64,000 nt of DNA from Aphidius gifuensis (Eukaryota > Arthropoda > Insecta > Hymenoptera > Braconidae). A program made the position numbers and the translations under genes. Shown here one piece after another: positions 42,114-54,370 of this stretch. Positions within the stretch are counted from its first letter, which is position 1; every line of letters starts with the position of its first letter. The DNA lies in contig NC_057788.1 in the NCBI RefSeq assembly GCF_014905175.1, positions 2,852,001-2,916,000 of the forward strand, in the 5' to 3' direction. The notes under the pieces were generated by a model that saw nothing but the letters and a program-made list of their open reading frames with translations, did not search any database and was not told the origin of the DNA.

Positions 42114-45100
42114 AAAAGAGGCAAAAGGATATTATGTATTATAACGCTGATGGATGAGAAAGAGAAATAAAAATGAAGCTAAATGAGAAAGATGAAAAAT
42201 CAAAGAAAGCCAAGTTTCCTCTTAAAATATATAGTAGGGATAATATTATATATATTGAGGGGAAATTAACTCTTCTCTTTATATATATATATAGAGGTAA
42301 CAAAAAAGAGGGAGTGATACTGCTGATGCTGATGCCACAAATCCAGGTCCACATTTATAAACCAGTGACTGTCAACTTTATGAATTAACCATCTCATTTT
42401 CTTGCATCCTATTTATGTAATTAAAAAATATTTCTCATTTCTCTCACTATTTCGACAACTGTGAATAATATCTTGAACATTTTGTTATTATTTTTTTTTT
42501 TTAAATCCTTTTACTCCACTTGGATTGAATAATATCTATTCATTCTCGGTATTTATTTATTTTTCCATTTCATCAAATTTATAAAATTATATTGACTTTG
42601 ATGATAAATATAATAAATAATTTTATAAAACTATAATAATAATTATTAAAAAAAAAGTATTTAAATATATTTCCATTACTTGTTTACTCGTACATGAAGA
42701 TGAGCGATTATTATTGGACTTAATAATATTTTTGTTGGATGAAAGAAAAAAAAAATAAAATTGAAATGAAATGTTGGCTGATGATGATACTTGATCAGTA
42801 TATCATCAGACAGGGGCATTGTTGAATAACAGGGTTTATTGAAGATTTCATAACGAACAATGAAAACTTGGACGTCATGTTGTGATAATAGAGAGTCACT
42901 ATCATCTGTGATGATGAGTTAAATATGATATTATGATGATGATAATAACAACAAAGACCAGGAGTAAATGAAAAAAAAAATATTCCATTTTGTTGATTGT
43001 CTTTCAATTTATACTATTTGATATATAAAATTTTATTTTTCTGCTTTTAATTGAATAAAATTTTATTGTTTTAAATATCATATAAAATTCAATTTATCAT
43101 TTGATTATATTGATTTTGGTTATATGTTTTTTGTTTGTTGTTACTTACTTTAATGAAATGAGTTTTTACATTGGTAAACTTTTCGATGGGTCACGTAACA
43201 AGTGATGTTGTTGTGTTATCCTTGTGAAAAGACAACATAATGACAAAACAAGTAAGCTGTGATACTCAAAGTTAGTTAACGTATAATCTCTTTTGTGTGA
43301 AACAAACAAGAACGTTATACTTTGAAGAAGAAAATTTTATAATTTTATTTTTTTAAATGATATACCTTATCATGAGCTAAACAAACTTACTTGTTTAAAT
43401 ATTGCAAGTATTTAATTTATTGATATATATATGGTGATATCTAGTAAATTAACATGAATAAATTTTAACATTATTTTATATATATATACTTGAATTGAGT
43501 AACATTAAAATTATTATAAAAGTTATTATATAAAATTGTAATTTGGTATATTATTCATAATTCAAAAACATTAAAGTTAGTGTTATATTTGAGTGGGTAT
43601 AAAATTTCATTGAATAAACTTTATCCGATGAATTTTCTCAACCACAATGGTCTTTTTACTTTTATATAAAATCAACGAAAAACTTGCCAAGAAACAGTTA
43701 TTGCATTCCTGGCAAAAATATACAAGACGTGAAAAACTTTGCAATGCTTGAGGCATGACAAATATTGAAAAAATATTTTTAAATCAATTTTTTTTTTTAT
43801 TTCTATTTTATTGAAGAATAATATTTTTTATTTATATTTATTATTTTTTTTTTTATTTCAATCAATCATAAAATATGACAAACAAGATTATTATTATTTT
43901 TTTTGGTTTATTTTTTTAAAGATGAGACATACTAGTCAATTCAAAATGAATGATTTTAGTTTTTTCTTTTTTTTTCTTTTATTCAATAATTCAAATATAT
44001 AGATAGAATTTTTTTTATGATTTTTAAAAATACAAAGTAGTATAATTATTGATTACTTAAAAATATAAGCTTGATTTTCAAATTTAAAATATCATATATT
44101 ATGTAATGAATTAATTATGAATACGTATTCAACTTGGAAAGAGAATTAATTTAAACTTCAATTTGAGTTAATATATTTCGTTTCATATCCTCCATGAAAT
44201 ACTTAGTACATGAAAAAAAAACCTACAATTTTTTAGAATTAAAAAAAGAAAAAAAAACTATAAATTGAAAATGTAATTTAAAAAATTAAAATAATCGATT
44301 TTCAGTTAATGGAAAATAGTTGCTTTGAATTAAAACATCAATATGAAATCAATTGCCAGATAAAAAAAAAAAAAATAGCATCACGCTTGCGTGGTTTATA
44401 GAAATCAAGTACACTTGTATTATTAAACTATAGTTAAATAAATAGAAATATAAGGGCTGCGTGTAATGTACAAATCTTTGTTCTTGTATTTATAAACAAT
44501 TGTTCGTAAATGAGGCTTACAATGTTAATGAGTATTTGCTAAAAAAAAATAAAACTTTACACAAAAGAAGTAATTTTCCAGCCACATTAATTACTTCCAT
44601 CAACATCTCATTATTTTAAGAGCTTATTGTTATTATTATTTTTAAATAAAAAAAAAATCTCAAAGTGGCTTTTATAAAAAAAAAATTATTCAATAAAATA
44701 AACTAGTAAAACAAATGTATCAAAAAAAAAATATACAAATAAATATAAAGTTTTTTAAAAATATTAATTTTACGATTGAGATAATCTTTACAAACTTTAA
44801 TAATAAAAAAGGGATAATAAAATGAATCAAGATAATACAAGTATGGAGTATATATGCATATACTAGCAGACAAGTAAATACAGTAAAACACTAATGCTTT
44901 CACTGTAAAGGGACTTGGTGAACACCTGTCTGAATCTCGGTTTAAAAAAAAAAAACATTAAAACAAGAGAAGAAGCCCTTCGAATTCGCACTATTACCAG
45001 TAGAGTAGAGAGATGACGATGAAGTAGACTGTGTACTTGTAAAAAAATAAAATTTAAAAAAAAAAAAAAGAACCGGTTTTATCATATTATGCTGCGGTTT

Positions 45101-45434
45101 TCAATGTGAATTTATAAAAGTTAAGAGAAGAGATAAATATACGAGGTAGTCTTGATTTTTATTATTATTTTTGAATGACCTTTCAATGGATTTGAAAGTA
45201 GAAGCTTATAAATTATATTAAAATACACCCTGTACACCTGCTTTAGGGTTTTATCCAATTTTTTTTTTTTTCAACTTGAAAACAATCTTTCAAAATCTAT
45301 ATATGCATGTATGCATTCATGTATTATGAATACTGTACACCATTGACTGCGTGCTCGAAAGTTGTACTATATAATATTTTTTTTTTTTCTCAAAAATACT
45401 TGTGTCAATATATTAAACTTCTTTATTATACATA

Positions 45435-45465
<31 letters not shown>

Positions 45466-45933
45466 ACACTCATTTTTTTTTCATTTACCCAAACAAAGTA
45501 TACATAGAAAATAAAAAAAATGTAACGTAAAAAAAAAGTTGATTTATATAAAAAAATATAAATTTGGATTTGAAAAATTTTTTTTTGTTCATTTTATGTT
45601 TTTTATTTTAATAAAAAATGATAAATTTATTTATAAATTTAAAAATTTTTATTATGTAAAATGAAAATTTTTTATTTCGTGATTGATAAGCATCAATTTT
45701 TTATTTTTATATATGAAAAAACATGCAGTATGCAAAATTTAATAAATTCGCTGGTAAAATTTTTGGATAATATATTTTCTTTTTTTTATAATAAACTTTA
45801 TGTATTTCATTGTTGAATAATAATTAGAAAATTTTATAAAATTAAATTGAATTTTTTTAAATACCTTTTTCTGGATTCTCTGAGTAAATATTTATGAATT
45901 AATTTTATCATTTGATAAAATGAATATCAACAT
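42114..45933. other. No gene recognised between the 42 kb island and seipin
   Basis: A+T-rich. Mild patches occur at 42780-42960 and 44900-45080. This includes the 3' side of seipin; no close poly(A) signal is obvious, the nearest clear minus-strand AATAAA being about 300 bases past the stop. Confidence 0.5.
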
Positions 45934-47272
45934 TTAATCTACAGATGTTGATGGTTCATCAGTTGGTTTTAATTCTTCAATAAAGCGTGACATTGATGAA
46001 TCATGATCACTTGTATCAGTTATATCATCACTGAAATTTTGTACATCATCCAACATTAAAGTTTCATTTACTGTTAATGATTCAAGTGACACTAAAACAT
46101 TGAAAATCAATAATTTACATTACCATTTAAGCTACAAGCTAATCAACAAAAATAAAATCAATATTATTTGTAGTACAATTTAATTACATTTATCATTTGT
46201 AGATTCATCTTTGCTATCTTTTTTATAAGTGAATAATTCAATTGTACCATTATCTTCAGGAGCAAAACGTAGATAAGACAATATACAAACAAGTGCTATG
46301 AAAAATAGATTTGTGCTAATGCCAATAATGGCCGATATAATGGGCCAATGAAACATCAAATATCGTAAACCAGACAAGTGAGCTTGAATACCAATTGCTG
46401 CTGAATAAAATTCAATATTTTGTGATTGTATTCGTATGTCAACAGACGTTACTGGATGATTCTAATATGATATAAAACAATAAATTAATACTCAACTCTT
46501 AAAAATAAATAAATATAAATCAACATACTTGATTCTCAATGAAGCTACTAAACAATTCAACAACAATATTTTGTTTTTCTTCACGTGTATCAAACACAAG
46601 CATTGGTGAAAATACAAGTGTTTTTAAAATTTGCAATAAACCACTTCGATAATGTAACATTGTTGGACGACATGATTTATCAACCATGTGACCATCACGA
46701 CTAAATAAATTTGCACAAACCATAAACATACCTGAAAATCGAAAAAAAAATACAACATTACCACATGTAAATTAATTAATAATCATAATGTTTACTTATT
46801 TATATATTTTTTTATTATTACCAAGTTCTTTGTTGGCATTTGATTCAGGCATTTCAAGATGTAAATAAATTTTATATGGTTGGCCAACCATAAGTAGTTG
46901 TTGTTTTTTAGTCAATTGAACACTTGCTGATGGAAAACTACATATTCCTTTATTTTTTTCACATGATCTAAAATAATAATAAGACAAATAATTATCATGA
47001 AATTTCATTGTTAGCATGAAGTAATGTGCTATTAAAATTTTAACTTACTCAAATTCAAGATGAACTGGTCGCATGTGTATCATACTTGGCATATATGCCC
47101 AATAAAATGCTGTATAAAGAAATATTGATATCCATACAATAACAATTGAACTTATGACAATAATTCCAGCTTTAAAGAATGCTATTTGCATTAATTGTAC
47201 ATTTTGTGTTGTTTGTTGTTTAGCATTGAATAATTTATCATTAAATTCACGAATAAATTTTGTAAAAAACAT
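45934..47272 (-). CDS. Seipin: Seipin (BSCL2 family), complete, five coding exons
   Basis: Seipin is an ER membrane protein that forms oligomers at ER-lipid droplet contacts and organises droplet formation. Reading the minus strand, exons are 47272-47049, 46967-46822, 46731-46529, 46461-46188 and 46091-45934. All introns are 67-96 nt with GT..AG ends, and the phases join exactly to give 334 residues and TAA. A first membrane helix lies at about residues 35-58. The lumenal domain follows, with diagnostic stretches GICSFPSASVQL, LLMVGQPYKIYLHLEMPES, ELGMFMVCANLFSRDG and MLHYRSGLLQILKTLVFSP. A second helix lies at about 232-254, after HLSGLRYLMFHWP. The cytosolic tail is acidic and Ser/Thr-rich. 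Family identity comes from remembered seipin motifs, not a search. The start is the first ATG of an exon that reads MFFTKFIREF. RBBP5 lies upstream on the same strand. Confidence 0.95.
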
Positions 47273-48155
47273 TTTTTTATTTCTTGTATTTTGAATGATA
47301 AATTTTATTTTTTAATTATTTCTTTAGTATAATTATTGGTTAGATTTTTTTTTTTTTTATTAAGACTTAGTTTGGTTGATAGTATTATCAAAAATATCAT
47401 TATTTATTTAATCTTTTAGATACGTTGATTGATCATCAACATGTCACAACAATCAAGAGCATAACCTTCGAACATGACTAAAGTTTTATGTTTTAACGTT
47501 ATTTTAAATTGGCAGCACTCATCAGCGATGAGAAAAAAAAAAAAGAGTTATATTTTTATAAAAATACATATTAAATAATTAAAAAAGAACTTTCAAATTA
47601 CGATTACTTATTAAATAAATTAATAGGTGTAAAAAATTAAGCAAATAATTATCCAACGTATGCTAATGAAATATAAAAATAAAATATTAATACTAAAGTT
47701 TTTAATTTTTTTAATTAATAAATGTTTTAAAGAGAGCTTCATTTAAATAATATATATTGTTTAAATAATTAAAATTATTCATTTATATTCTTTTTTACAA
47801 GAACAAAAGTGTATATTTTTTTTTTTTTTCAAATTTTAAATGAACCGCGCATTTTCTCTTGCTCCGCCATCTTTGCAAAAAAAATAAAAAAAAAAAAAAA
47901 AATATAAGAAATAAAAAAATGAATAACGATAACTGCCAACTTCATTTGGTTCGGCTAGTTTTGAAAAAGCCGGTCGACTCCGTTTTTCCCAAAGTTTAAT
48001 CATTCTAAAATAGTTCATGTAATCGCGAATTAAATATAAAATTATATCTGATCAGTTATATAAATTAAGAAGATAATGTTTGTGTATAAAAAAGTGAAAA
48101 TTAAAGTGAATTGTGTTATTGGTTTTACGAGCAAAAAAAAAGAAAAAAAAAAAAA
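47273..48155. promoter_or_regulatory. Seipin upstream region
   Basis: This gap lies upstream of the seipin start codon. It contains two less A+T-rich patches, at about 47420-47530 and 47840-48030, that probably hold transcription start sites. No coding exon was recognised. A 5' untranslated seipin exon may lie here, since several AG sites precede the ATG, but I cannot choose one. Confidence 0.35.
47864..47873 (-). promoter_or_regulatory. AAGATGGCGG element, YY1-like promoter motif
   Basis: The minus strand reads AAGATGGCGG inside a less A+T-rich patch in the gap between seipin and RBBP5. In animals this motif is known at transcription start sites and as a YY1 site. Here it could mark the seipin promoter or that of the candidate plus-strand exon at 48156. 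A minus-strand frame from its ATG closes after 13 codons. Confidence 0.35.
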
Positions 48156-48227
48156 ATGAAAAATTGTGATACAAGATTCATGACTGTGGAGCAGAAGCTG
48201 CTTGTTTATTTCGTATCCTCTCATAAT
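48156..48227 (+). CDS. Candidate first coding exon between seipin and RBBP5
   Basis: An ATG opens 24 codons (MKNCDTRFMTVEQKLLVYF, then VSSHN) ending exactly at a GTATGT donor in phase 0. The codons are less A+T-rich than the flanks. It sits 3' of RBBP5 and upstream of seipin, on the opposite strand to both, downstream of an ATGGCGG-type element at 47864. No continuation is obvious before RBBP5, so RBBP5 would lie inside an intron, or the transcript is short. Function unknown. Confidence 0.25.
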
Positions 48228-48591
48228 GTATGTATTTTTATTTTTTAAATAATTACTCTAATTATATTTGAAATGTTTCATGTTTCTGTATGAAATAATT
48301 ATGAGAATTTTAACTGAATATTTTGTTGATTGTCGTTTTTTTTTCTTGGACAATCATTGAGCTCATGTGATCTTGACATTTTTACATACAATCTCATGAT
48401 TTTTTTATGTTGAATTTATTTATGCCAATGATTTATGAAAATAATCAACAATTAATTTCCCATGTCGACGTGATATTGGACATTTGACATATTCACAAAC
48501 CATCAGTGTATTTTTTTAGCTGATAATAATTTTTTTTTAGTTAAAAATAGTAACTCAGTGCAAAAGAATTGTTTTGCTTGATAAAAAAAAA

Positions 48592-48597
48592 TTTATT
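48592..48597 (-). terminator. Probable poly(A) signal of RBBP5
   Basis: The minus strand reads AATAAA about 70 nt downstream of the RBBP5 stop codon. In DNA this A+T-rich such hexamers are common by chance, so only its position supports it. Confidence 0.4.
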
Positions 48598-48667
48598 CAT
48601 TTAAATTTCGTTAATTAAGCTAATGAAATATAAATTTTTTAATTATAATAAAAATAAAAATAAAAAA

Positions 48668-50591
48668 TTATTTGCCTTTACGATGTTCAAGTCGAGGTCG
48701 GCCTTTTTTAGCAGCTGGTTTATCTTTACCTTTATTCAGCATAGGATGCGTTTCTAAAATTTATTTAAAAATAAAACGAAAAATTATATTATCATTAAAT
48801 AACAATAGTTAATACAATGATAAATAAAAAAATACAAACCATCAGTTGGTGCACCCTGTAAATTAATATCATGTGAACGATGTTTTTTTGATGGTGGATC
48901 ATGTGAGGTAGATTGACCCTCTTCTGCTTCTTCAACATCCGGTGCAATTGGTAAAAATTGTAATGAATCAATATCTTCAGTCTCTTCATCAGAACTACAT
49001 AATGCAGCAACACGATCAATTGCAGCAACATCAACATCAACATCAATATCATGTGCTTCTTCTCCTTGAACAACTGATTTATCCTCATCACTTAAATCAA
49101 ATTCACTTTCACGTTCTTCATATTCAACATTTTCATCAAGTTCTTTAAAATCTGGTGCAAATGCTGACCAATTTTCAACTTGATTTTGTGCCCAAATTGA
49201 TACAACTCCAGATGATATAGATGCAATTATTGGTCTAACTGGATGCCACTAAAAAAAAAAAAATAGAAAAACAAACACGTTTACCACTATTTCTTCAAGT
49301 GGTTGTTTTTTATTTCATTCGAATTATATTATTAACTCACCACAACATCAAGTAAAAGTTCACCCTTAGTACCATGTAAAATTTTAACTAAATTTCCAAT
49401 ACTTTTTTCCCAAATATAAAGTGCATGTTGTCTTGCTGAACCAGCACAAACATACTCACCATCACCAGAAAAACAACATTTTTTCCACATTGTTTTATTG
49501 ACTAAATCTTGTAATTTTTGTATTGGCTCTGGTTCACCATCAATACCACAAGCTAATATTTCAGTACTATCATAAACACGTATAACACGATCAGATGTAT
49601 TTATTAAAAAACATGAACCACGTCGAGCAAATTCAATACTTTTAACAGCTGTATTACTTGCTGTACCTTGTGATATTTTATATGATGCTTTGACTTTTAA
49701 TGTTTCTGCATCAAGTACTAATATTCGTCCACGAGCATTACCAGTAAATATATTTGCACCACGACGATCAAATGACGCTACAATATTCAAATCACTCTGT
49801 AAATTTAATTTTTTAAAATAATAATTAAACACTACTTGGATATTATTAATAATAATTTTCTTTTTAATAAATAAACAACATACATCTTCATCCAATGGTA
49901 TAACACGATGTGTACCTTCAATTTCAACCATAACAGCTGCATGTCTCATTGGACATACTAAAAATTTATTTGGATTTCTTGGGTGAAATTGTACTTTTAA
50001 TATTGGTGATGGAAATTTATATTTTTGATCACATTCACCAGTTAAAACATCCCAAATACAAACATTGTTATCAGTTGAAGCACTTAGTAATTTATGACCA
50101 TTTCTTGACCAGCTATTAAATAGGAAAAACACAAAAGTATTATTTATCCATGTTAATAATTATAAGTAACTAGTTGAATTAAATATTGTATATTTATTTT
50201 TGTTACCTCAATGAACAAACTGGATGTACATGAGCACTTATTATTTTGGCAATTCCTCTAGTTAAAAAATCCCAAACGACAATACGTCCGTCATTGCATC
50301 CAACAGCAAGTAGTGTTCCTCTTTTATTGAATGTACATGTCACAGCAAGTGATATACAATCAAGTGTACCATCAAATTCCTATCAAATAAACATCAAATA
50401 AACAAAAATGTTAGACAATTGCTTTTGACAACAAAGGTTATGTTTGACTTTGTATTTTGTTAGTTGAACTTACCTCTGGATAATTTTGTCCAAATGATTC
50501 TGTTATAATTTTAAAAAAATATAAGATTATTAGTCTCATTGTTCTATGTTATAAATAATTGGTCATACTTACCCAATAGTTCTAAATTCAT
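48668..50591 (-). CDS. RBBP5: Retinoblastoma-binding protein 5 (WD40 subunit of SET1/MLL COMPASS), complete, seven coding exons
   Basis: RBBP5 is a core subunit, with WDR5, ASH2L and DPY30, of nuclear SET1/MLL complexes that methylate histone H3 lysine 4. Minus-strand exons are 50591-50573, 50499-50474, 50379-50207, 50112-49884, 49796-49341, 49248-48840 and 48753-48668. Introns are 73-94 nt, phases join exactly, and the product is 465 residues. The N-terminus MNLELLESFGQNYPEE matches the vertebrate protein closely. WD-type motifs are visible at VVWDF (about 49-53), CIWDV (about 91-95), YIWEK (about 276-280) and SIWAQ (about 318-322). The activation segment AFAPDFKELDENVEY (330-344) and ASH2L-binding motif YEERESEFD (344-352) are intact. 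An acidic tail follows, ending in KKGRPRLEHRKGK. The tail is shorter than in vertebrates (about 538 residues in total). Intron 6 has an unusual GTTTGT donor. Intron 4 is 87 nt without an in-frame stop. Confidence 0.97.
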
Positions 50592-50763
50592 TTTGACATT
50601 TATTGTGTCATCAATTACACATTTTATTCTGTTGTTTATTATTTATTTACTTTAATTTTTTATTTTTTTTGACAGACTCTAAAGATAAGTCATAGCTCAT
50701 TTTAACTAACAGTCGATAACTGACTATTTATTTTATCAACATAACATTATTATTATTATTAAC
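50592..50763. promoter_or_regulatory. Probable promoter of RBBP5, possibly bidirectional
   Basis: Only 172 bp separate the RBBP5 start codon (minus strand) from a plus-strand ATGGCGG at 50764, which opens a short frame ending in a GTGAGC donor. The arrangement suggests a shared divergent promoter. No clear TATA box position can be fixed in such A+T-rich DNA. The plus-strand transcript is inferred. Confidence 0.4.
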
Positions 50764-50801
50764 ATGGCGGTATTTAAGCCGCATTTCTATGTACCAAAAT
50801 G
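50764..50801 (+). CDS. Candidate first exon of an unidentified plus-strand gene
   Basis: The frame begins ATGGCGG and encodes MAVFKPHFYVPK plus two bases, then meets a good donor (GTGAGC) at 50802. Read without splicing it stops at once (TGG TGA). It is less A+T-rich than its surroundings and lies divergent from RBBP5. I do not recognise the peptide. The next exon is not fixed: a pyrimidine-tract acceptor with a small exon at 51119-51166 lies downstream, but joining it directly creates a stop codon. It may instead be an untranslated first exon or promoter element. Confidence 0.3.
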
Positions 50802-51118
50802 GTGAGCCGCGAAGTATCAAGTAATTTTAAAATGAATATAAATAGTCATTGTGATTTGATGATTTTTATTAGCATTGCTTTAATTTAACATTGGGTTAAT
50901 AGAGATAACTTATTTAAATTTCGATTAGAAAATTTGTATAGAACTTTGAAAGAGGACTTTATTATTTCAAATAATCTTTAGTTTTAATTAATTTCTTTTT
51001 GATACAATCATGTATATAATGTTCACCTACTAATATGAGCTTTTAGATGAAAATATAAATTAAATTAGTTTATAAAAAATATATTATTTTTCATATTTCA
51101 TATTTTTTTTTTTTGCAG

Positions 51119-51166
51119 ATTTGAGCTGTCTGCATGAAGAATATTTTCATGAATTTGCTGAATAAG
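51119..51166 (+). other. Candidate small exon with strong splice borders
   Basis: A run of T ending in TTTGCAG is followed by 48 nt and then a GTAAGG donor. Two frames are closed. An internal ATG opens MKNIFMNLLNK up to the donor in phase 0, so this could be a 5' exon carrying a start codon, or part of a noncoding transcript. It lies about 320 bp downstream of the candidate first exon at 50764. No family is recognised. Confidence 0.25.
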
Positions 51167-53880
51167 GTAAGGATCTAAAAAAATAATAACGTGATAATAA
51201 TTTTCATGATAAAAAGTAGTTAAAAATATTATAACAAAAAAAAAAAAAGAAATACTACCAATAAGAATGTTGTTCGTTTTAAAAAATAAAAAAATATATA
51301 ATAGAGTAATGTCAGTTTTTATATTTTTTTCTATGATGAACAAAGGTATTAAAAATTACATATATAAACAAATAAAACATTGAAAAAAATAAAACTTTAT
51401 TATGAGACGTATAAAGAAAGATAGTTCGAGAATACAAAGTGTCATTTCATTTCTTTGCACTCAGTCAGCAATCGCACTCGAGAATATATATAAGTTTGAC
51501 TGAATCTTGAGTCAAGTTTTATACAGATATTTGATCAAAGACTTTAATTTTCCATCAATGTTGTCTTTGGTACTTTAAAATACTCCTTCATTATACATAC
51601 ATAACTTTGTAAATTTAAAACTTAAAAATTAGAAAAAAACCTTATTGCACGTGTAAGTTGTATTAGCTGACTTTTAAAATTTTTTTTTGCGTTTTACGTA
51701 TTTATTCCAAGTGCCAATAAAGTGCTCTTCATCTATCAATAAGAGTTATATATCATCGTGATCTTGATTGTACTCATGAAGAAGTGGTAATAATAAATTA
51801 AAATTAAAAATTACTTAATCAATAAAGTATACAGTTGAATTTAAAAATCTAAATAAAACAACACCAAAAATTTTTAAATACAAATAATTTGAAATATTAA
51901 ATAATGCAAGTAATTAATTTTTTTTTTTTTATTTTTAACTTGTTAAAAGACATTAAGTATATTTGTTTTCTTATTTTATTATTTTATTTTTTTAAACCTG
52001 AAAGTTTTATTTATTACACTAGAGTGTTTCGCAACTGTCGCTCTACCCTAAGGCGAATTTAGAACTGTCAGGCCGTTAACAGGCGACCTTTTAGTCTTAT
52101 ACGTTTTTTTTCTTTTTATTTTTTCATTCTTCTTTCCTTTAACAACAATTTTTTTTTTTATCATCCTCTCATATTACGTTTTTTGTTAAATAAAAATTCC
52201 GGTAAAATCCTCGTTTTTCGCATCATTTATTTATACGTATATTTTATTTAAAGACATATACTCAAAAATAATTAATATTCACTTAGTTCATTGATTATTC
52301 TTTCTTTTAGTAGAGGAAAAAAAAAACGAAGCAATTTGATGGGAGATAGCTTGCTCGAATACCTAAATAGGGCGAGGCTAAAAAAATAAAAAAAAATAAA
52401 ACTGAGAGTTGATGATATAGCCAGTAAAAAAAAACCACACTAAAACTATATTGATACCCACAGCTTAATTTAACCTTTGAGTGTCATTCTTTTGGATCCT
52501 TAATGTTTATTTAACAAGCAAAGAGTCTTCTATGAAAATTAATTATTACAAAGTAACTAGAAAAAACAAATCTATTTAAATAAAAATGTCACATACTTTC
52601 ACATACCCTTCTATCATCCAAACATTGATTTTAATTTGACAAACAAAATCCATTAATTTTTGAATATTTACATACTATTTAAAAATTAAAACACTTATAA
52701 ATTTACATATAAACGTATAGCTAAAAAAAAGTAAAATTATTTAAAATATCAACTCATCAAAATGCTAAACACATTGAAAAATGAAAATGGAAAAAAATAA
52801 ATAAATAAAATAACAATAAAAAAAAATATATATATATATAATAAAAATGAAAAACGTACATGAATATATTAATGAATAGCTTACCACGTTCTATGGATAC
52901 TTTTCACTTCAAACATTAATCAAGTAAAACGATTCTTCTGCACCTTAACCGGATAACTTATTTGCACGTTTACACTGTTTACATTGTTTACGGAGCTTCA
53001 AAATGAATTGGAAATAGCCAAGAAAATCTTTCTTCCTATTTTAAAAAACCCTCCACACCATACTTGGCATATCATGAATGTGAATGAGACCACAAGCTTT
53101 TTTTTTTTGCTAACTTTCCCTTCTTCGGACTTTTATTCTATATTCATTTATACATATGTGAAATTTTTTTATTTTATTTTTTTCGTTGGTCATGAAGATA
53201 TATTTACCGAATGACAAATTTGATAGAATCAAGAGGGTAGATGATTCTTCAAAATTTTTATCACAAGTGTGAATCCCATTACGTCGTTTGACATATCTAT
53301 ATATATCATATTTTGTTTTTTCAACGTATCAAAATGTTGAACAGTCAAGTCTTACAATCATTTGTCACTTACATATACAAAAATATTTATTTTTTACACC
53401 ACAAATCTTCAACAATACCTTTTTTATATATGTATATATATATTTTTTTTGTTCTGTCATTTTATTATTTATTTATTTATCCATTTCCATTTGACAAACG
53501 ATAAGATAATACAATGATATATTCATATATAATGTTTAAAAAACCTTTGACATTGATTTATGTGTAATTACATATCAAATTTGAGAGTTTATGAAACAAA
53601 AAAAAATGAGTGAATTAAAAAATTTAATAAGATACTAAATTGTACAACAATAAATTTTTTAATAAAGTGTATTATATAGTCTTGATATTTTTTTTTGTAT
53701 AAAACGTATAAACGATTATATTTAGTTCAATTCAAAAACTGACTGAGCTACATGGGGCGTTGATATGCCCCTGGGCATTTGTATATATACTTATATATAT
53801 ATAGACATTAAATACATAAGGGTACGTGATGCAAGGAGCATTTTGGTTCTATAGTCTCACGGGGTTTATCATCAACTTAC
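51167..53880. other. No gene recognised; possible exon pieces
   Basis: Patches at 51420-51540, 52020-52110 and 52890-53100 are less A+T-rich. The last has a plus frame with ELQNELEIAKKIFLPILKNP, not tied to splice sites. No family recognised. Confidence 0.45.
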
Positions 53881-54370
53881 GTTCAAGACATTGGAATCCA
53901 GCCACAGGGCATACGAGACAATCGTCTTTAGGTGTATGTATGTGCCAGTGTTGCGAATCCAGTAAGTTCTTATAACCACCAACTTTGTACGAAAATTTAA
54001 TGTGAACTTGTGGTAAATACAAAAGACAAGGTATTATACTCAAAAACATATACATATATATATTATATATATAAGTAATAATTATACAATTGTAAATTTA
54101 TTTTACAAATTATATTCATGACATTTTCACACTTGCACATATTCATTCTCGAAATTTCTTATCGTAAAGATCTAATTTCATATAAAGGTCTTTGGTTATA
54201 CAAAGCAGTAAAAAAAATAATAAGGGAAAATAAAAAATGAAATAAAAAATTCACATAAATCAAAGATAAACCGGTGTAAATATTGCAAGCTTACCTTTAG
54301 ACAGCCATGTTGCTTGACAGCCTGAGTCGTATATAGTTTTGAAAAAAATTATAGTCGCATCTCTCGTGTA
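53881..54370 (-). other. Candidate two-exon open segment, strand uncertain
   Basis: On the minus strand a 76 nt segment (54370-54295) reads YTRDATIIFFKTIYDSGCQA, then TWLSK, and ends at GTAAGC. A 126 nt segment (54006-53881) joins in the same phase and reads VHIKFSYKVGG .. DSQHWHIHTPKDDCLVCPVA and on to a GTAAGT donor. A further acceptor at about 53770 would end it shortly after (AYQRPM, stop). The plus strand of the same island also has an open frame (KTLESSHRAYETIVFRCMYV) ending at its own GTAAGT donor, with an acceptor near 54300. Composition shows this is not ordinary intergenic DNA, but I cannot choose the strand or name a family. Confidence 0.25.

Noticed and set aside
42795..43007. 70-codon minus-strand frame ending in QQCPCLMIY
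   Set aside because: Made largely of ATG/ATT repeats read as His/Tyr/Met; no acceptor or donor support.
48795..49148. Open frames (98 codons minus, 68 codons plus) overlapping RBBP5 exon 6
   Set aside because: They are shadows of the RBBP5 coding exon in other frames; the Met/Leu/His/Gln repeats come from its Asp/Glu codons and the CAT/ATC repeat.
49332..50132. Single 266-codon ORF covering RBBP5 exons 4 and 5
   Set aside because: It is two real exons joined through intron 4, plus a few intronic codons at each end. The spliced model matches the known protein without the 29 extra residues.
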